Below are positions 1 through 6,628 of a DNA stretch of 9,203 bases, one piece after another. Made by a program: the position numbers and the translations under genes. Position 1 is the first letter of the stretch. Each line of letters starts with the position of its first letter. The stretch comes from Gammaproteobacteria bacterium. GTDB taxonomy: Bacteria; Pseudomonadota; Gammaproteobacteria; Steroidobacterales; Woeseiaceae. Location of the stretch: NCBI GenBank assembly GCA_029881015.1, contig JAOUNK010000115.1, positions 1-9,203 of the forward strand. Reading direction: 5' to 3'. A model generated the notes under the pieces. That model was not told where the DNA came from. It searched no databases and saw only the letters and a list, made by a program, of their open reading frames with translations.

Positions 1-166
1 CCGTCCAGGGCAGCGGCTCGACGACTACCTGGTCGAGCGAAAACATCTCCGTCGTGTTGTTACCGCCGTGAAAATAGTCGACGCGCATGGTTCCGGGCGT
101 GCCTGCGACTGCCGCTGGCGCGAAACCCAGCGAAAACAGCAACGCGACCAGTGAAATTCGTTTCAT
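1..166 (-). CDS. Secreted M64-family (IgA peptidase-like) metallopeptidase, N-terminal fragment
   Basis: Only the first 55 codons lie in the window; the gene continues past base 1. Residues 1-21 form a Sec signal peptide (MKRIS, hydrophobic LVALLFSLGFA, then AAVA with cleavage likely before GTPG). The mature start reads GTMRVDYFHGGN followed by FSLDQVVVEPLPW. This MRVDYFH...FSLD.V..EPLPW pattern is what I know from the N-terminal domain of peptidase M64 proteins, which carry a zinc catalytic domain further downstream that cannot be seen here. The start at 166 is chosen because GAGGAG (174-179, minus strand) lies 7 nt upstream; an ATG at 171-173 sits directly against that site and is less likely. 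Expected location is the periplasm or outside the cell. It is divergent from the MFS remnant with a 37-bp gap. The family call rests on memory of a short motif, so it is good but not certain. Confidence 0.72.
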   Translation of the reverse strand, partial: MKRISLVALLFSLGFAPAAVAGTPGTMRVDYFHGGNNTTEMFSLDQVVVEPLPWT

Positions 167-203
167 CAGCCATCTCCTCGGGCAATCCTGTACGGTTGTT
201 TGG

Positions 204-683
204 ATGTTGTCACGCTTCATGCTCATGCTGACGCTCATCTTTGCGGGGGAAATCGTATTCCTGCTCCCGTTTCACACGACGCGCTTCTTTCGGCCCACCA
301 TGCTCGAAGCCTTCGAGCTGACGAACACGCAGCTGGGTGATTTCTTCGCCGTGTACGGCATCATGGCCATGATAGCTTACTTCCCTGGCGGCGCATTGGC
401 AGATCGGTTTTCCGCATTCATGCCCGACAACCTGGACCAGCTCAACAACGACGAGCGTCGCGACGCCTTTCGCTGGGTCATCATCGGCTACACGCCGGAA
501 ATATTCTTCGGGCCGATCACCGGCCGCATACTCGATGCGAACCCGGGGCCTGTCGGCCACCAGAACTACTTCCTGTTCCTGGCGATTGTCGCGACGGTGG
601 GCATGGTCGTCGTCGGCTGGTTGCTCTGGCTGCAGCGTAATCAATCAGCGACACGCTGGCCCGGTGTCGATACAACCAGCTAA
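204..683 (+). pseudogene. MFS transporter remnant with large in-frame internal loss
   Basis: The 159-residue frame has a typical MFS N-terminus: a first membrane helix at about residues 7-24, an RFFRPT loop, then a second helix ending in a motif-A-like GGALADRFSA (62-71). It then jumps to FMPDNLDQ..ERRDAFRWVI (72-93), which resembles a central MFS loop. It jumps again to GYTPEIFFGPITGRILDANPGPVGHQ (95-120) plus a final helix (121-143), which resembles helices 11-12. Intact relatives are about 400-450 residues, so roughly two thirds is missing while the frame stays open. Such a protein could hardly transport anything, so I call a pseudogene made by one or two in-frame deletions near 416 and 482. 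An assembly collapse is the main alternative. The start at 204 has no good Shine-Dalgarno. The frame extends upstream to 87, but that part overlaps the divergent M64 gene and looks non-coding. Confidence 0.7.
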
Positions 684-709
684 TATAGACCGCGAGGAGA
701 AGACGCGCC

Positions 710-724
710 ATGGCACGCAAATAG
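710..724 (+). other. Five-codon leader frame (Met-Ala-Arg-Lys-amber) in frame with the next gene
   Basis: AGGAG at 695-699 is followed after 10 nt by ATG GCA CGC AAA TAG. The amber codon is in the same frame as the downstream membrane-protein gene, and TTG (725) and ATG (728) follow it directly. The best ribosome site here therefore serves the leader and not the gene's own ATG, which is 28 nt from the AGGAG. Possible readings are a nonsense mutation or base error at codon 5 of a longer gene, or a leader that feeds re-initiation. Confidence 0.45.
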
Positions 725-727
725 TTG

Positions 728-1144
728 ATGAACGACGTGACTGAATCCAAAGTCGAAAATCCGGAAACGGATGAACAAGCGTCGTCGCACCGGTCCGGGG
801 GCCTCGTGCGTTGGCTCTTTCATCCAAAGCAGCGGCGATTGATCCTCCCCGCCACAGGCCTGTGGATCCTGGTACTGGACTGGCTGCTATTCTCATCGAA
901 CGTCCTCTCGGCCTCGCTGGCGACACCGGTCGTGATGATCCTTGGCTTTGTGCTGGGCAGCGGGGGCGCCTTCCTGGCGCAAAGGAAGGCAGCAAACGAT
1001 GCATTGTGGAGTGCTACCCTGAAGGCGCTGCTGGCCGGCATCGTGGTCGGCCTTCCCTGGCCCATTGGCGGGACGCTCGTCGGCGGCTGGGTGCTGCTGA
1101 CCTCGGGGCTGGCGGACGCAAGGAAAGAGATCATTGGCAAGTGA
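728..1144 (+). CDS. Small integral membrane protein, unknown function
   Basis: This is a 138-residue protein that I do not recognise. Residues 1-35 are hydrophilic and acidic, then basic (HPKQRR at 32-37), which suggests a cytoplasmic N-terminus. Hydrophobic stretches follow at about 38-57 (LILPATGLWILVLDWLLF), 64-84 and 98-128. The last contains GLPWPIGGTLVGGW, a Gly/Pro-rich segment that probably forms a bent or paired helix, and the protein ends with a charged tail (ADARKEIIGK). The ATG at 728 (or TTG at 725) has no ribosome site at normal distance. The strong AGGAG at 695-699 instead serves ATG 710, which is in the same frame but separated by an amber codon at 722-724. Translation may depend on re-initiation, or the true N-terminus may be MARK-x-LMNDV if the amber is an error or recent mutation. 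It follows the MFS remnant by 44 bp on the same strand. Confidence 0.7.
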   Translation: MNDVTESKVENPETDEQASSHRSGGLVRWLFHPKQRRLILPATGLWILVLDWLLFSSNVLSASLATPVVMILGFVLGSGGAFLAQRKAANDALWSATLKALLAGIVVGLPWPIGGTLVGGWVLLTSGLADARKEIIGK

Positions 1145-1240
1145 GTTCGCAGGCGACGGTCTGCTCCTGGCCGGCCAGCGAGGTGATAAACTGGTTCGCT
1201 AGTGCGTCTGATCGGTAGTGGTCGCCCCGGTCATTCTTCA

Positions 1241-1246
1241 GAGGAG
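1241..1246 (+). promoter_or_regulatory. Shine-Dalgarno GAGGAG deciding a TTG start
   Basis: GAGGAG lies 8 nt before TTG 1255. No ATG or GTG in that frame gives a complete lipoprotein signal, so the site fixes the rare TTG start of the small lipoprotein. Confidence 0.7.
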
Positions 1247-1254
1247 ATACAGCA

Positions 1255-1581
1255 TTGCTTGGAAATAGAGCCTATTGGCTGTTCGCCGGCCTCGTTCTTG
1301 TATTGCTGGGTGGCTGCGCCGGTTTGCGCGATTCGGTCATCGATCAAGCAGCGGGTTTTCCGGCGAGCCACGTGATTTCAGGCGTTCGCGAAACCTCGGC
1401 CGAGTACAAGGAAGAGCAACATCAGGAGCGCGCGGAGGCGCTGTCGAGTGAGTACGAAGCATTCCTGAAAGAGAAGGAAGCGGCTGACAAGGCGCAAGAA
1501 GACAACAGCCGCTCAATAATGCTCGAACAAAAAGAGCCGCAGGTTGAACTGCCGAAACCGGAAACCAGCACAGACCTATAG
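1255..1581 (+). CDS. Small coiled-coil lipoprotein, unknown function
   Basis: This 108-residue protein starts at TTG. Residues 5-20 are hydrophobic and end in the lipobox L-G-G-C with Cys21 as the lipidated residue (LVLLGGC), so it should be a membrane-anchored lipoprotein. Residue 22 is Ala, not Asp, which favours sorting to the outer membrane under the usual rule. After a short spacer (GLRDSVIDQAAGFPASHVISG), residues 44-83 are rich in Glu, Lys, Gln and Ala and would form a helix or coiled coil. The C-terminus is polar with EPQVELPKPE. I recognise no family. Its stop codon at 1579-1581 abuts an ATG at 1582, and the next gene begins at 1590, so it is probably co-transcribed and translationally coupled with the hydrolase. 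Confidence 0.8.
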   Translation: MLGNRAYWLFAGLVLVLLGGCAGLRDSVIDQAAGFPASHVISGVRETSAEYKEEQHQERAEALSSEYEAFLKEKEAADKAQEDNSRSIMLEQKEPQVELPKPETSTDL

Positions 1582-1589
1582 ATGAAGGC

Positions 1590-2351
1590 ATGAAGGGCGT
1601 CACAAGACTATGCACCCTCGTTGCGTTCGTCGCGACGGCCTCGGCGCACGGCGCAAACACCGATGAGCTCGCGGCAACCACCGGCCGGTTCACGCTCACG
1701 TTCACCGCAAAGGAATTGCTGGGTGAGGCTGCGAGCGAAGTCGAAGCCGTCATCGCACCCGACGAAGCGATCACCTGGGAGGTCTACGTGCCGGAGGGCT
1801 ATCGGGCCGACGCGCCGCCCGGACTACTCGTCTACATCAGCCCCACGAGATCCGGTCGCCTTCCCTACCGGTGGAACCGGGTCATGGACGAACGCAACCT
1901 CATATGGATCGGCGCCAACCAGTCCGGCAACTGGGTCCTGGTCCGGCGCCGCATATTGATGGCGACACTCGCCGTCCTGGCCATCGAAAGAGGCTACGTC
2001 GTGGACCGCGAACGCTTCTATATCAGCGGCTTCTCCGGGGGCGGCAAGGCCGCGACCATGCTCGCGACCAGCAATCCGAACCTGTTTGCGGGCGGCGTCT
2101 TCTTCTGCGGGGCCGAGACGTCGCAGCTCGAAAGTCCCGGGGACCTCGAGAAAATGCAATCGAATCGCTACGTGTTTCTCACGGGCGAGCGGGACACGGC
2201 GCTCGGCGAATCCCGGCGGGCAAATCGTGCTTTCCGCAAGGCAGGTGTCGAAAACACCAGGCTCATGGTCATTCGCGGCATGGGCCACAGCACGCCCGAA
2301 TACGACGATCTCGACGAAGCGATCGACTTCCTGGATACGGCGGCGAGATAA
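1590..2351 (+). CDS. Secreted alpha/beta hydrolase (esterase / PHB depolymerase-like)
   Basis: The 253-residue protein begins with a Sec signal peptide (MKGVTRLCTLVAFVATASAHGA, about 22 residues). The fold shows ITWEVYVPEGYRADAPPGLLVYISP (61-85), a typical strand and oxyanion region, then the nucleophile elbow GFSGGG with Ser149. The likely acid is Asp202 in LTGERDTA and the likely base His233 in GMGHSTPEY, giving a complete Ser-Asp-His triad in the expected order. In known relatives such enzymes hydrolyse carboxylic esters or short polyesters; the substrate here cannot be read from sequence. The start at 1590 is supported by the signal peptide. The AAGG at 1585-1588 is too close to be a normal ribosome site, so translation probably depends on coupling to the lipoprotein gene ending at 1581. 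It likely acts in the periplasm or outside the cell. Confidence 0.85.
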   Translation: MKGVTRLCTLVAFVATASAHGANTDELAATTGRFTLTFTAKELLGEAASEVEAVIAPDEAITWEVYVPEGYRADAPPGLLVYISPTRSGRLPYRWNRVMDERNLIWIGANQSGNWVLVRRRILMATLAVLAIERGYVVDRERFYISGFSGGGKAATMLATSNPNLFAGGVFFCGAETSQLESPGDLEKMQSNRYVFLTGERDTALGESRRANRAFRKAGVENTRLMVIRGMGHSTPEYDDLDEAIDFLDTAAR

Positions 2352-2392
2352 GTCCGCGCCATCACCGGTGTCCTGCCATGGAACCGCACACG

Positions 2393-2421
2393 TTGTTGAG
2401 CGATCTCGAGTGACGCATACT
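2393..2421 (+). promoter_or_regulatory. Possible sigma-70 promoter for the methyltransferase-like gene
   Basis: TTGTTG at 2393-2398 and CATACT at 2416-2421 are separated by 17 nt in the 104-bp gap before the gene at 2456. The match is 3 of 6 at -35 and 4 of 6 at -10, so this is a weak candidate. Confidence 0.28.
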
Positions 2422-2455
2422 CTTCGAATCCAACACTCGCGCCCCGAGGATCATC

Positions 2456-3343
2456 ATGAAATACAGTCTAGCCTTATTGTCTGCTCTCTTACTTTTCGGT
2501 TGCCAGCAGGCCGCTGAACCCGTTGCCGAGACGCCGGCCCCGGTCGAACCCGTAGCGGAGATCGATCCGCTGGCGGCTGTTCTCGATGCGCAGCCCGATG
2601 AAATGAAGGCCCGCTACGCGTACCGCCATCCGCAAGAGACACTCGAGTTCATCGGTATCGAGCCCGGCATGACCGTGGTTGAAGGCCTGCCCGGACGTGG
2701 CTGGTACACGAAGGTCCTGCTGCCATACCTCGGCAGCGAAGGTCATCTCATCGGCGCCAACTACGCGATGGAAATCTGGCCCAACTTCCCGTTCGGCACG
2801 GAAGAGTTCATGGAGAAGCAAAGTACATGGACGACCGACTTTCCTGCCGACGCGCAAGCCTGGCGTGGCGAGTCAGGGGCCAGCGTGGATGCGTTCGTCA
2901 TGGGATCCCTGCCCGAGGAAATGAAAGGCACGGCCGACGTCGTGTTCTTCGCGCGCGTCCTGCACAATCTTGCGAGATTTGAATCGCAGGGTGGCTTTCT
3001 CACGACGGCACTAGCCGATGCCTACGCCGTTCTGAAACCGGGTGGCATCTTCGGTGTCGTCCAGCATCACGCACGCGACGAAATGCCGGATGCCTTCGCC
3101 GACGGCAGCCACGGCTACCTGAAGAAGAGCTTCGTCATTGCCACGGTGGAGGCTGCCGGTTTTGAGTACGTCGGGGAGAGCGATATCAACGCAAACCCGA
3201 AGGATCAGCCTGGCGAGGACGATGTCGTCTGGCGCCTGCCGCCCACGCTGGCAACCAGCGCGGACAATCCCGAGCTCAGGGCCGAACTCGAATCGGTTGG
3301 CGAATCCAATCGCATGACGCTCAAGTTCCGGAAACCGGAATAG
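2456..3343 (+). CDS. Lipoprotein with class I methyltransferase-like fold (COG4798-type)
   Basis: The 295-residue protein starts with a lipoprotein signal (residues 1-15, lipobox L-F-G-C, Cys16) and a Pro/Ala/Glu linker at 19-37 holding two copies of EPVAE. The rest resembles the 'predicted methyltransferase' family I know as COG4798. It has a conserved YAYRHPQETLEFIGI entry (54-68), a degenerate motif I VVEGLPGRGWYT (74-85), DVVFFARVLHNL (161-172), AVLKPGGIFGVVQHH (191-205) and a late RMTLKFRKP. Motif I differs from the usual E-x-G-x-G-x-G but matches the family's own form. A lipidated location outside the cytoplasm is odd for a SAM enzyme, because SAM is not known to be abundant there, so activity and substrate are unclear. 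The start is set by GAGGA (2446-2450), 5 nt before the ATG. It converges on the nuclease gene with only 3 bp between the stop codons. Confidence 0.85.
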   Translation: MKYSLALLSALLLFGCQQAAEPVAETPAPVEPVAEIDPLAAVLDAQPDEMKARYAYRHPQETLEFIGIEPGMTVVEGLPGRGWYTKVLLPYLGSEGHLIGANYAMEIWPNFPFGTEEFMEKQSTWTTDFPADAQAWRGESGASVDAFVMGSLPEEMKGTADVVFFARVLHNLARFESQGGFLTTALADAYAVLKPGGIFGVVQHHARDEMPDAFADGSHGYLKKSFVIATVEAAGFEYVGESDINANPKDQPGEDDVVWRLPPTLATSADNPELRAELESVGESNRMTLKFRKPE

Positions 3344-3346
3344 GCG

Positions 3347-5215
3347 CTAGTTGCTGAGGTTGATGCCGATCACGACCGGGTCGTGGTCGGACGCCCGGTA
3401 CGGCGTGGTGCCGTCGAAGAGGCCCGGGTCGCGACCGTTCTCGAGGTTGTAGTCGAGCAGTTGCGGCTCGTCGGCGTTGATATGCCACTCCATCGTTGCC
3501 ACGACCTGCGGCGCGAGGCTCGCGGAGGCGATGGCGTGATCCAGGGCGCCGGCCTGTGCGTCGAATACGAATGAGTACGGCTCGGCCTGCGTGCTGAGCA
3601 GGTTCGTGAAGCCGGCATTGGCAAGTGTCGCCAGCGGGTCCTCTTCGAGGTACGCATTCAGGTCGCCGATTATCAAGACGTCACTGTCGCCGCTCCCGGT
3701 CGGGTCGGTGGCAAGCCAGTTCGCGAGCGCGGCGGCAGCATTGGTTCTCGTGATATTGCAGTTACCCTGGCCGTCGCCGAGGTTCGGGTCACCGTCCGCG
3801 TCGCAGGACGACCCCTTGGACTTCAGGTGATTCACGGCAACCGTGACAACCGCGCCGTTCGCATCGAGCACGAATGACTGCGCGAGCGCGGGGCGGTTGC
3901 GGGCATCGTTGAAGCGCGAGTCGACACCATGGTCGAGCAACGCAAAGTTACCCGCGGTCGACACCCTCGTGCTGCGATACAGGAAGCCCGTCTTGATGGC
4001 ATCGTCGTGAATCGTCCCGGTATCGACCCAGGCATAGTCTGGGGAACCCAGGCGTGTGTTCATGGCACTGGCCAGCGCACTCAGGGACTCGCTCGCATTG
4101 TTCTCCAGTTCGATCAGCCCGATGATGTCTGCGTCGAGCATCGTCAGCGCCGTCACGGTCTTCTCGAGCTGCCGCGCGTACTCAGTGCTGCTGTCCGCAC
4201 CGCGGCAGGATTGATCCGCCCGCGGTCCGCAGTTCGATTGTCCGCCATCGATCGTTGTGAAGAAGTTCAGCACGTTGAAGCTCGCGATTCGAACTGAGCC
4301 GCCGACGGCGGGCGCGCCCGGCCGGGAATTGGCTGCCGTGAACACCGGGTCCACGGTCGGCATCAGGCGCCACGTCTCGTCGCCATTGCCGCCGCTGCCG
4401 CGGGAATACCGCAGCACACCCGTGACCCTGTCGACCGTGTCGCCGGATCGTAAGGAGTAGTTCGCTGCCGCGCCCGCGTCGAGATAATGAATCTCGGCAG
4501 GGTTCTGCACGCGCAGGCCGTCATCGAGGACGATGCTGCGGCGCGCGCTCATCTGTTTGTGCGCCGTGTAGCCCGCGGCATCCGGGGCGTTGCCGTTCGT
4601 GAACTGCACGAGGCGGCCGCCCTCCGACAGCACGACCGTACCGAAACGCTCCAGGTTGTGATGACCGCTCACGGTCAGCGTGTCGAGCAGCTCGACGAGC
4701 ATCCCCTCGTAGCGTTCGAGGTCGGCGACCGGGTCGCCGTCGCTGTTGGTCGTTGTCGTACTGAACGGCAGGCTCAGTGGGCGTGCGACCACGCCGCCGC
4801 GGCCCACGACGCGTACGGAACCTGCGCTGATTTGCGTTTCGCCGAAGTGCTCGATGACCGTGCCCGTCACTTCGACGAGGTCTCCCGCGTCGATGTCGGT
4901 GGCCGGATTATCGCCATCGAACACGAACACGCCATCCGATGTCGCGAGGTCCAGGTCGGGCGGTGCGTCCTGTACATAAAAGCCGCCGAGGTTGCGGCGA
5001 TCGTCGGCATCGTTCTCCTGGAAGTCGCCCGTCACGACGCCGCGCACGGTGACGGTCTGTCCCTGCAGCGGGCTCGTGGCGCCACTGCCCTGTACGGCCG
5101 AGATCATGGTCGTACCGGCCGGCGGAGACGGTGGAGTGGGCGGTGTCGTCGTGCCTCCGCCGCCGCCACAGGCGGCGGCCAGGCAAAGGCTTGCTAGCAG
5201 GGTCAGAATACGCAT
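3347..5215 (-). CDS. Extracellular-type endonuclease/exonuclease/phosphatase lipoprotein (ExeM/NucH-like)
   Basis: The 622-residue product has a lipoprotein signal (A-A-A-C, Cys16), then a flexible GGGGG / TTTPPTPPSPP linker (17-33). An OB-like N-terminal region starts at AVQGSGATSPLQGQTVTVRGVVTG (40-63), as in ExeM/NucH nucleases. The EEP catalytic domain covers about 305-620: SFNVLN (Asn314), GLIELENN (Glu369, metal), AVNHLKSKG (His463), GDLNAY (Asp518, Asn520), LDHAIAS (Asp559-His560) and ASDHDPV (Asp610-His611). All expected catalytic residues are present. Cys329, Cys337, Cys471 and Cys486 lie in surface inserts and could form disulfides, as suits an exported protein. In relatives, such enzymes degrade extracellular DNA. 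At 622 residues it is shorter than ExeM proteins that add lamin-tail or C-terminal sorting domains; none is seen, so anchoring is by the N-terminal lipid. The ATG has no clear Shine-Dalgarno. It lies 23 nt after the pirin gene and may be co-transcribed. Confidence 0.93.
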   Translation of the reverse strand: MRILTLLASLCLAAACGGGGGTTTPPTPPSPPAGTTMISAVQGSGATSPLQGQTVTVRGVVTGDFQENDADDRRNLGGFYVQDAPPDLDLATSDGVFVFDGDNPATDIDAGDLVEVTGTVIEHFGETQISAGSVRVVGRGGVVARPLSLPFSTTTTNSDGDPVADLERYEGMLVELLDTLTVSGHHNLERFGTVVLSEGGRLVQFTNGNAPDAAGYTAHKQMSARRSIVLDDGLRVQNPAEIHYLDAGAAANYSLRSGDTVDRVTGVLRYSRGSGGNGDETWRLMPTVDPVFTAANSRPGAPAVGGSVRIASFNVLNFFTTIDGGQSNCGPRADQSCRGADSSTEYARQLEKTVTALTMLDADIIGLIELENNASESLSALASAMNTRLGSPDYAWVDTGTIHDDAIKTGFLYRSTRVSTAGNFALLDHGVDSRFNDARNRPALAQSFVLDANGAVVTVAVNHLKSKGSSCDADGDPNLGDGQGNCNITRTNAAAALANWLATDPTGSGDSDVLIIGDLNAYLEEDPLATLANAGFTNLLSTQAEPYSFVFDAQAGALDHAIASASLAPQVVATMEWHINADEPQLLDYNLENGRDPGLFDGTTPYRASDHDPVVIGINLSN

Positions 5216-5221
5216 CGCGGC

Positions 5222-5227
5222 ATTCTA
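5222..5227 (-). promoter_or_regulatory. Possible -10 box just before the nuclease start
   Basis: On the minus strand TAGAAT ends 6 nt before the nuclease ATG, which itself lacks a ribosome site. If used, it would give a leaderless or nearly leaderless mRNA. No good -35 is seen, so this may be chance. Confidence 0.2.
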
Positions 5228-5238
5228 ACCCATCGCGC

Positions 5239-5937
5239 CTAGCTCAAATTGAACAACAGGATTTCGGCGTCGGTGCTGGCCGTGACGCGAATGGCCGGCG
5301 CGCCCCGGATCTGTGCGCCATCGCCTGCAACGAGCTCCGCGTCGTTGACGATCACATCACCGGACACGACCTGCACGAAGATGCGCCTGTCCTCGACGTC
5401 GCCGAGAACAACGTCGTGCCCTTGCTCGAGAACGCTCGCGTAGAGGTCGACATCCTGGTGGATGGTGATCGACCCGTCCCGGCCGTCGCGCGAACCGATC
5501 AGGCGAAGCTTGTTCAGCTTTTCCTCCCGGCTGAACAGCGTCTGCTCATAGCCGGGTTCGAGGTTGTTCTCTTCCGGAAAGATCCAGATTTGCAGGAGAT
5601 GCAGCTCCTCGTCGGAGGAGTGGTTGTGCTCGCTATGCAGGACGCCGGTGCCGGCCGTCATGCGTTGTACTTCGCCCGCCGTAATCACGGTGCCGTTGCC
5701 CATGCTGTCCTTGTGCTCGATGGCCCCGCTGATGATGTAGGTCACGATCTCCATGTCCCGGTGCGGGTGCGTCGCGAAGCCTTTCCCCGGCGCAATGCGG
5801 TCCTCGTTGATCACGCGCAGCTTGCCGAAGCGCACGCGCTCGGGGTTCTGGTAGTCCGCAAACGAGAACGTATGCTTCGCCTTCAGCCAGCCGTGGTCGG
5901 CGCTGCCGCGATCCTCGGAACGAATGATGTCGAACAT
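5239..5937 (-). CDS. Pirin-family bicupin (YhhW-like, possible quercetin dioxygenase)
   Basis: The 232-residue protein matches pirin family proteins from end to end: MFDIIRSEDRG, HGWLKAKHTFSFADY, RVINEDRIAPGKGFATHPHRDMEI, SGAIEHKDSMGN and QRMTAGTGVLHSEHN. With the start at 5937 the metal ligands are His57, His59, His101 and Glu103, almost the same numbering as in human pirin. Relatives bind Fe or similar metals, and several, including E. coli YhhW, show quercetin 2,3-dioxygenase activity in vitro; the true substrate here is unknown. The protein should be cytoplasmic, as no signal peptide is seen. An ATG at 5949 is in frame, but GGAG (5944-5947) lies 6 nt before ATG 5937, and the family begins at MFD, so 5937 is preferred. 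It follows azoR by 17 nt, a tight operon arrangement fitting a shared role with quinone or flavonoid-like aromatics. Confidence 0.95.
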   Translation of the reverse strand: MFDIIRSEDRGSADHGWLKAKHTFSFADYQNPERVRFGKLRVINEDRIAPGKGFATHPHRDMEIVTYIISGAIEHKDSMGNGTVITAGEVQRMTAGTGVLHSEHNHSSDEELHLLQIWIFPEENNLEPGYEQTLFSREEKLNKLRLIGSRDGRDGSITIHQDVDLYASVLEQGHDVVLGDVEDRRIFVQVVSGDVIVNDAELVAGDGAQIRGAPAIRVTASTDAEILLFNLS

Positions 5938-5943
5938 AGCTGT

Positions 5944-5947
5944 CTCC
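5944..5947 (-). promoter_or_regulatory. Shine-Dalgarno GGAG deciding the pirin start
   Basis: GGAG, then 6 nt, then ATG 5937. This site lies inside codons 2-3 of the longer frame from 5949 and so favours the shorter protein. Confidence 0.7.
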
Positions 5948-5954
5948 ATGTTAC

Positions 5955-6578
5955 TTACGCCGCGCGCGACGCAAGGTGAACAAGCTCCGCGATGCGCGCA
6001 CGTGCGCTGTCCAGCGCTTCGTCGTTACCGCGGTCCGCGCCCTGGGCGCCGATGAACTCGACGTCGGTGATGCCGACGAACTTGAGGGCATGACGCAGGT
6101 AGGGCGTTGCGAAATCGGCCGGGCTGCCCACGGGCACGCCACCGGAGGGCACGACGACGTAGGCCTTCTTGCCTTCGAGCAGTCCACGAGGGCCGTTCCC
6201 GGTGTATTCGAAGGTCAGCCTCGCACGGGCAATCATGTCGATCCAGGCCTTCAGCACGGCCGGTACCGAGAAATTGTACATCGGCGCGCCGATCACGATG
6301 ACGTCAGCCGCCTGCAATTCGGCCACGAGGTCGTCCGAGCGGGACAGGATCTGCCGGTGGGTGCTGGTGCGATCCTCGTCCGGCGTGAAATTGGCTGCAA
6401 CCCATGCCTCGTCGATAAAGGGCAGTCCCTTCGCGAGGTCGCGGCGCGTGATGTTCAGCTCACCATGGCGCGCTTCGAGCGCAGCGATGAGGTCGGCGGT
6501 GAGGTCCCGGCTGATCGAGCCTTCGCCGCGGGCGCTGGCCTGCACTTCCAGGACGTTGAGTGTGGTTGATGCGGTCAT
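5955..6578 (-). CDS. azoR: FMN-dependent NADH:quinone oxidoreductase / azoreductase
   Basis: The 207-residue protein is a flavodoxin-fold AzoR, close to the 201 residues of the E. coli enzyme. The FMN phosphate loop is at about 14-23 (ASARGEGSIS). The flavin-binding APMYNFSVP is at 98-106, with ARARLTFEYTGNGPRGL at 117-133, KKAYVVVPSGG at 137-147 and a late KFVGITDVEFIGAQG (166-180), all diagnostic. Relatives reduce quinones to hydroquinones by two electrons and reduce azo dyes, using NADH, and protect against thiol-specific and quinone stress in the cytoplasm. The frame runs upstream to 6641, but GGAG (6587-6590) sits 8 nt before ATG 6578, and the extra residues look non-coding and cover the promoter region, so 6578 is the start. 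It is the first gene of a likely azoR-pirin(-nuclease) unit divergent from a LysR regulator, which probably controls it. Confidence 0.95.
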   Translation of the reverse strand: MTASTTLNVLEVQASARGEGSISRDLTADLIAALEARHGELNITRRDLAKGLPFIDEAWVAANFTPDEDRTSTHRQILSRSDDLVAELQAADVIVIGAPMYNFSVPAVLKAWIDMIARARLTFEYTGNGPRGLLEGKKAYVVVPSGGVPVGSPADFATPYLRHALKFVGITDVEFIGAQGADRGNDEALDSARARIAELVHLASRAA

Positions 6579-6586
6579 GTCGATGT

Positions 6587-6590
6587 CTCC
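6587..6590 (-). promoter_or_regulatory. Shine-Dalgarno GGAG deciding the azoR start
   Basis: GGAG lies 8 nt upstream of ATG 6578. It rejects the longer frame beginning at 6641, which would run through the divergent regulatory region. Confidence 0.7.
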
Positions 6591-6628
6591 GATGCCGTTG
6601 TTTCTCCAGGTTGGGCACAGTCTGTCTG

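Noticed and set aside
360..373. 14-bp palindrome ATCATGGCCATGAT
   Set aside because: It lies inside the coding part of an MFS helix (IMAMI codons) and is explained by codon content.
210..644. Minus-strand 144-codon frame opposite the MFS remnant
   Set aside because: Its composition is that of an antisense shadow; the plus strand shows recognisable MFS helices.
1167..1178. Palindrome CTGGCCGGCCAG in the 1145-1254 gap, considered as a terminator
   Set aside because: With a 4-nt loop the stem is only 4 bp and no T-run follows; too weak to call.
4487..5979. Long plus-strand open frames opposite the nuclease and pirin genes (up to 282 codons)
   Set aside because: They are antisense to genes with full catalytic motifs, are rich in Arg, Ala and His as expected of GC-rich shadow frames, and show no domain pattern.
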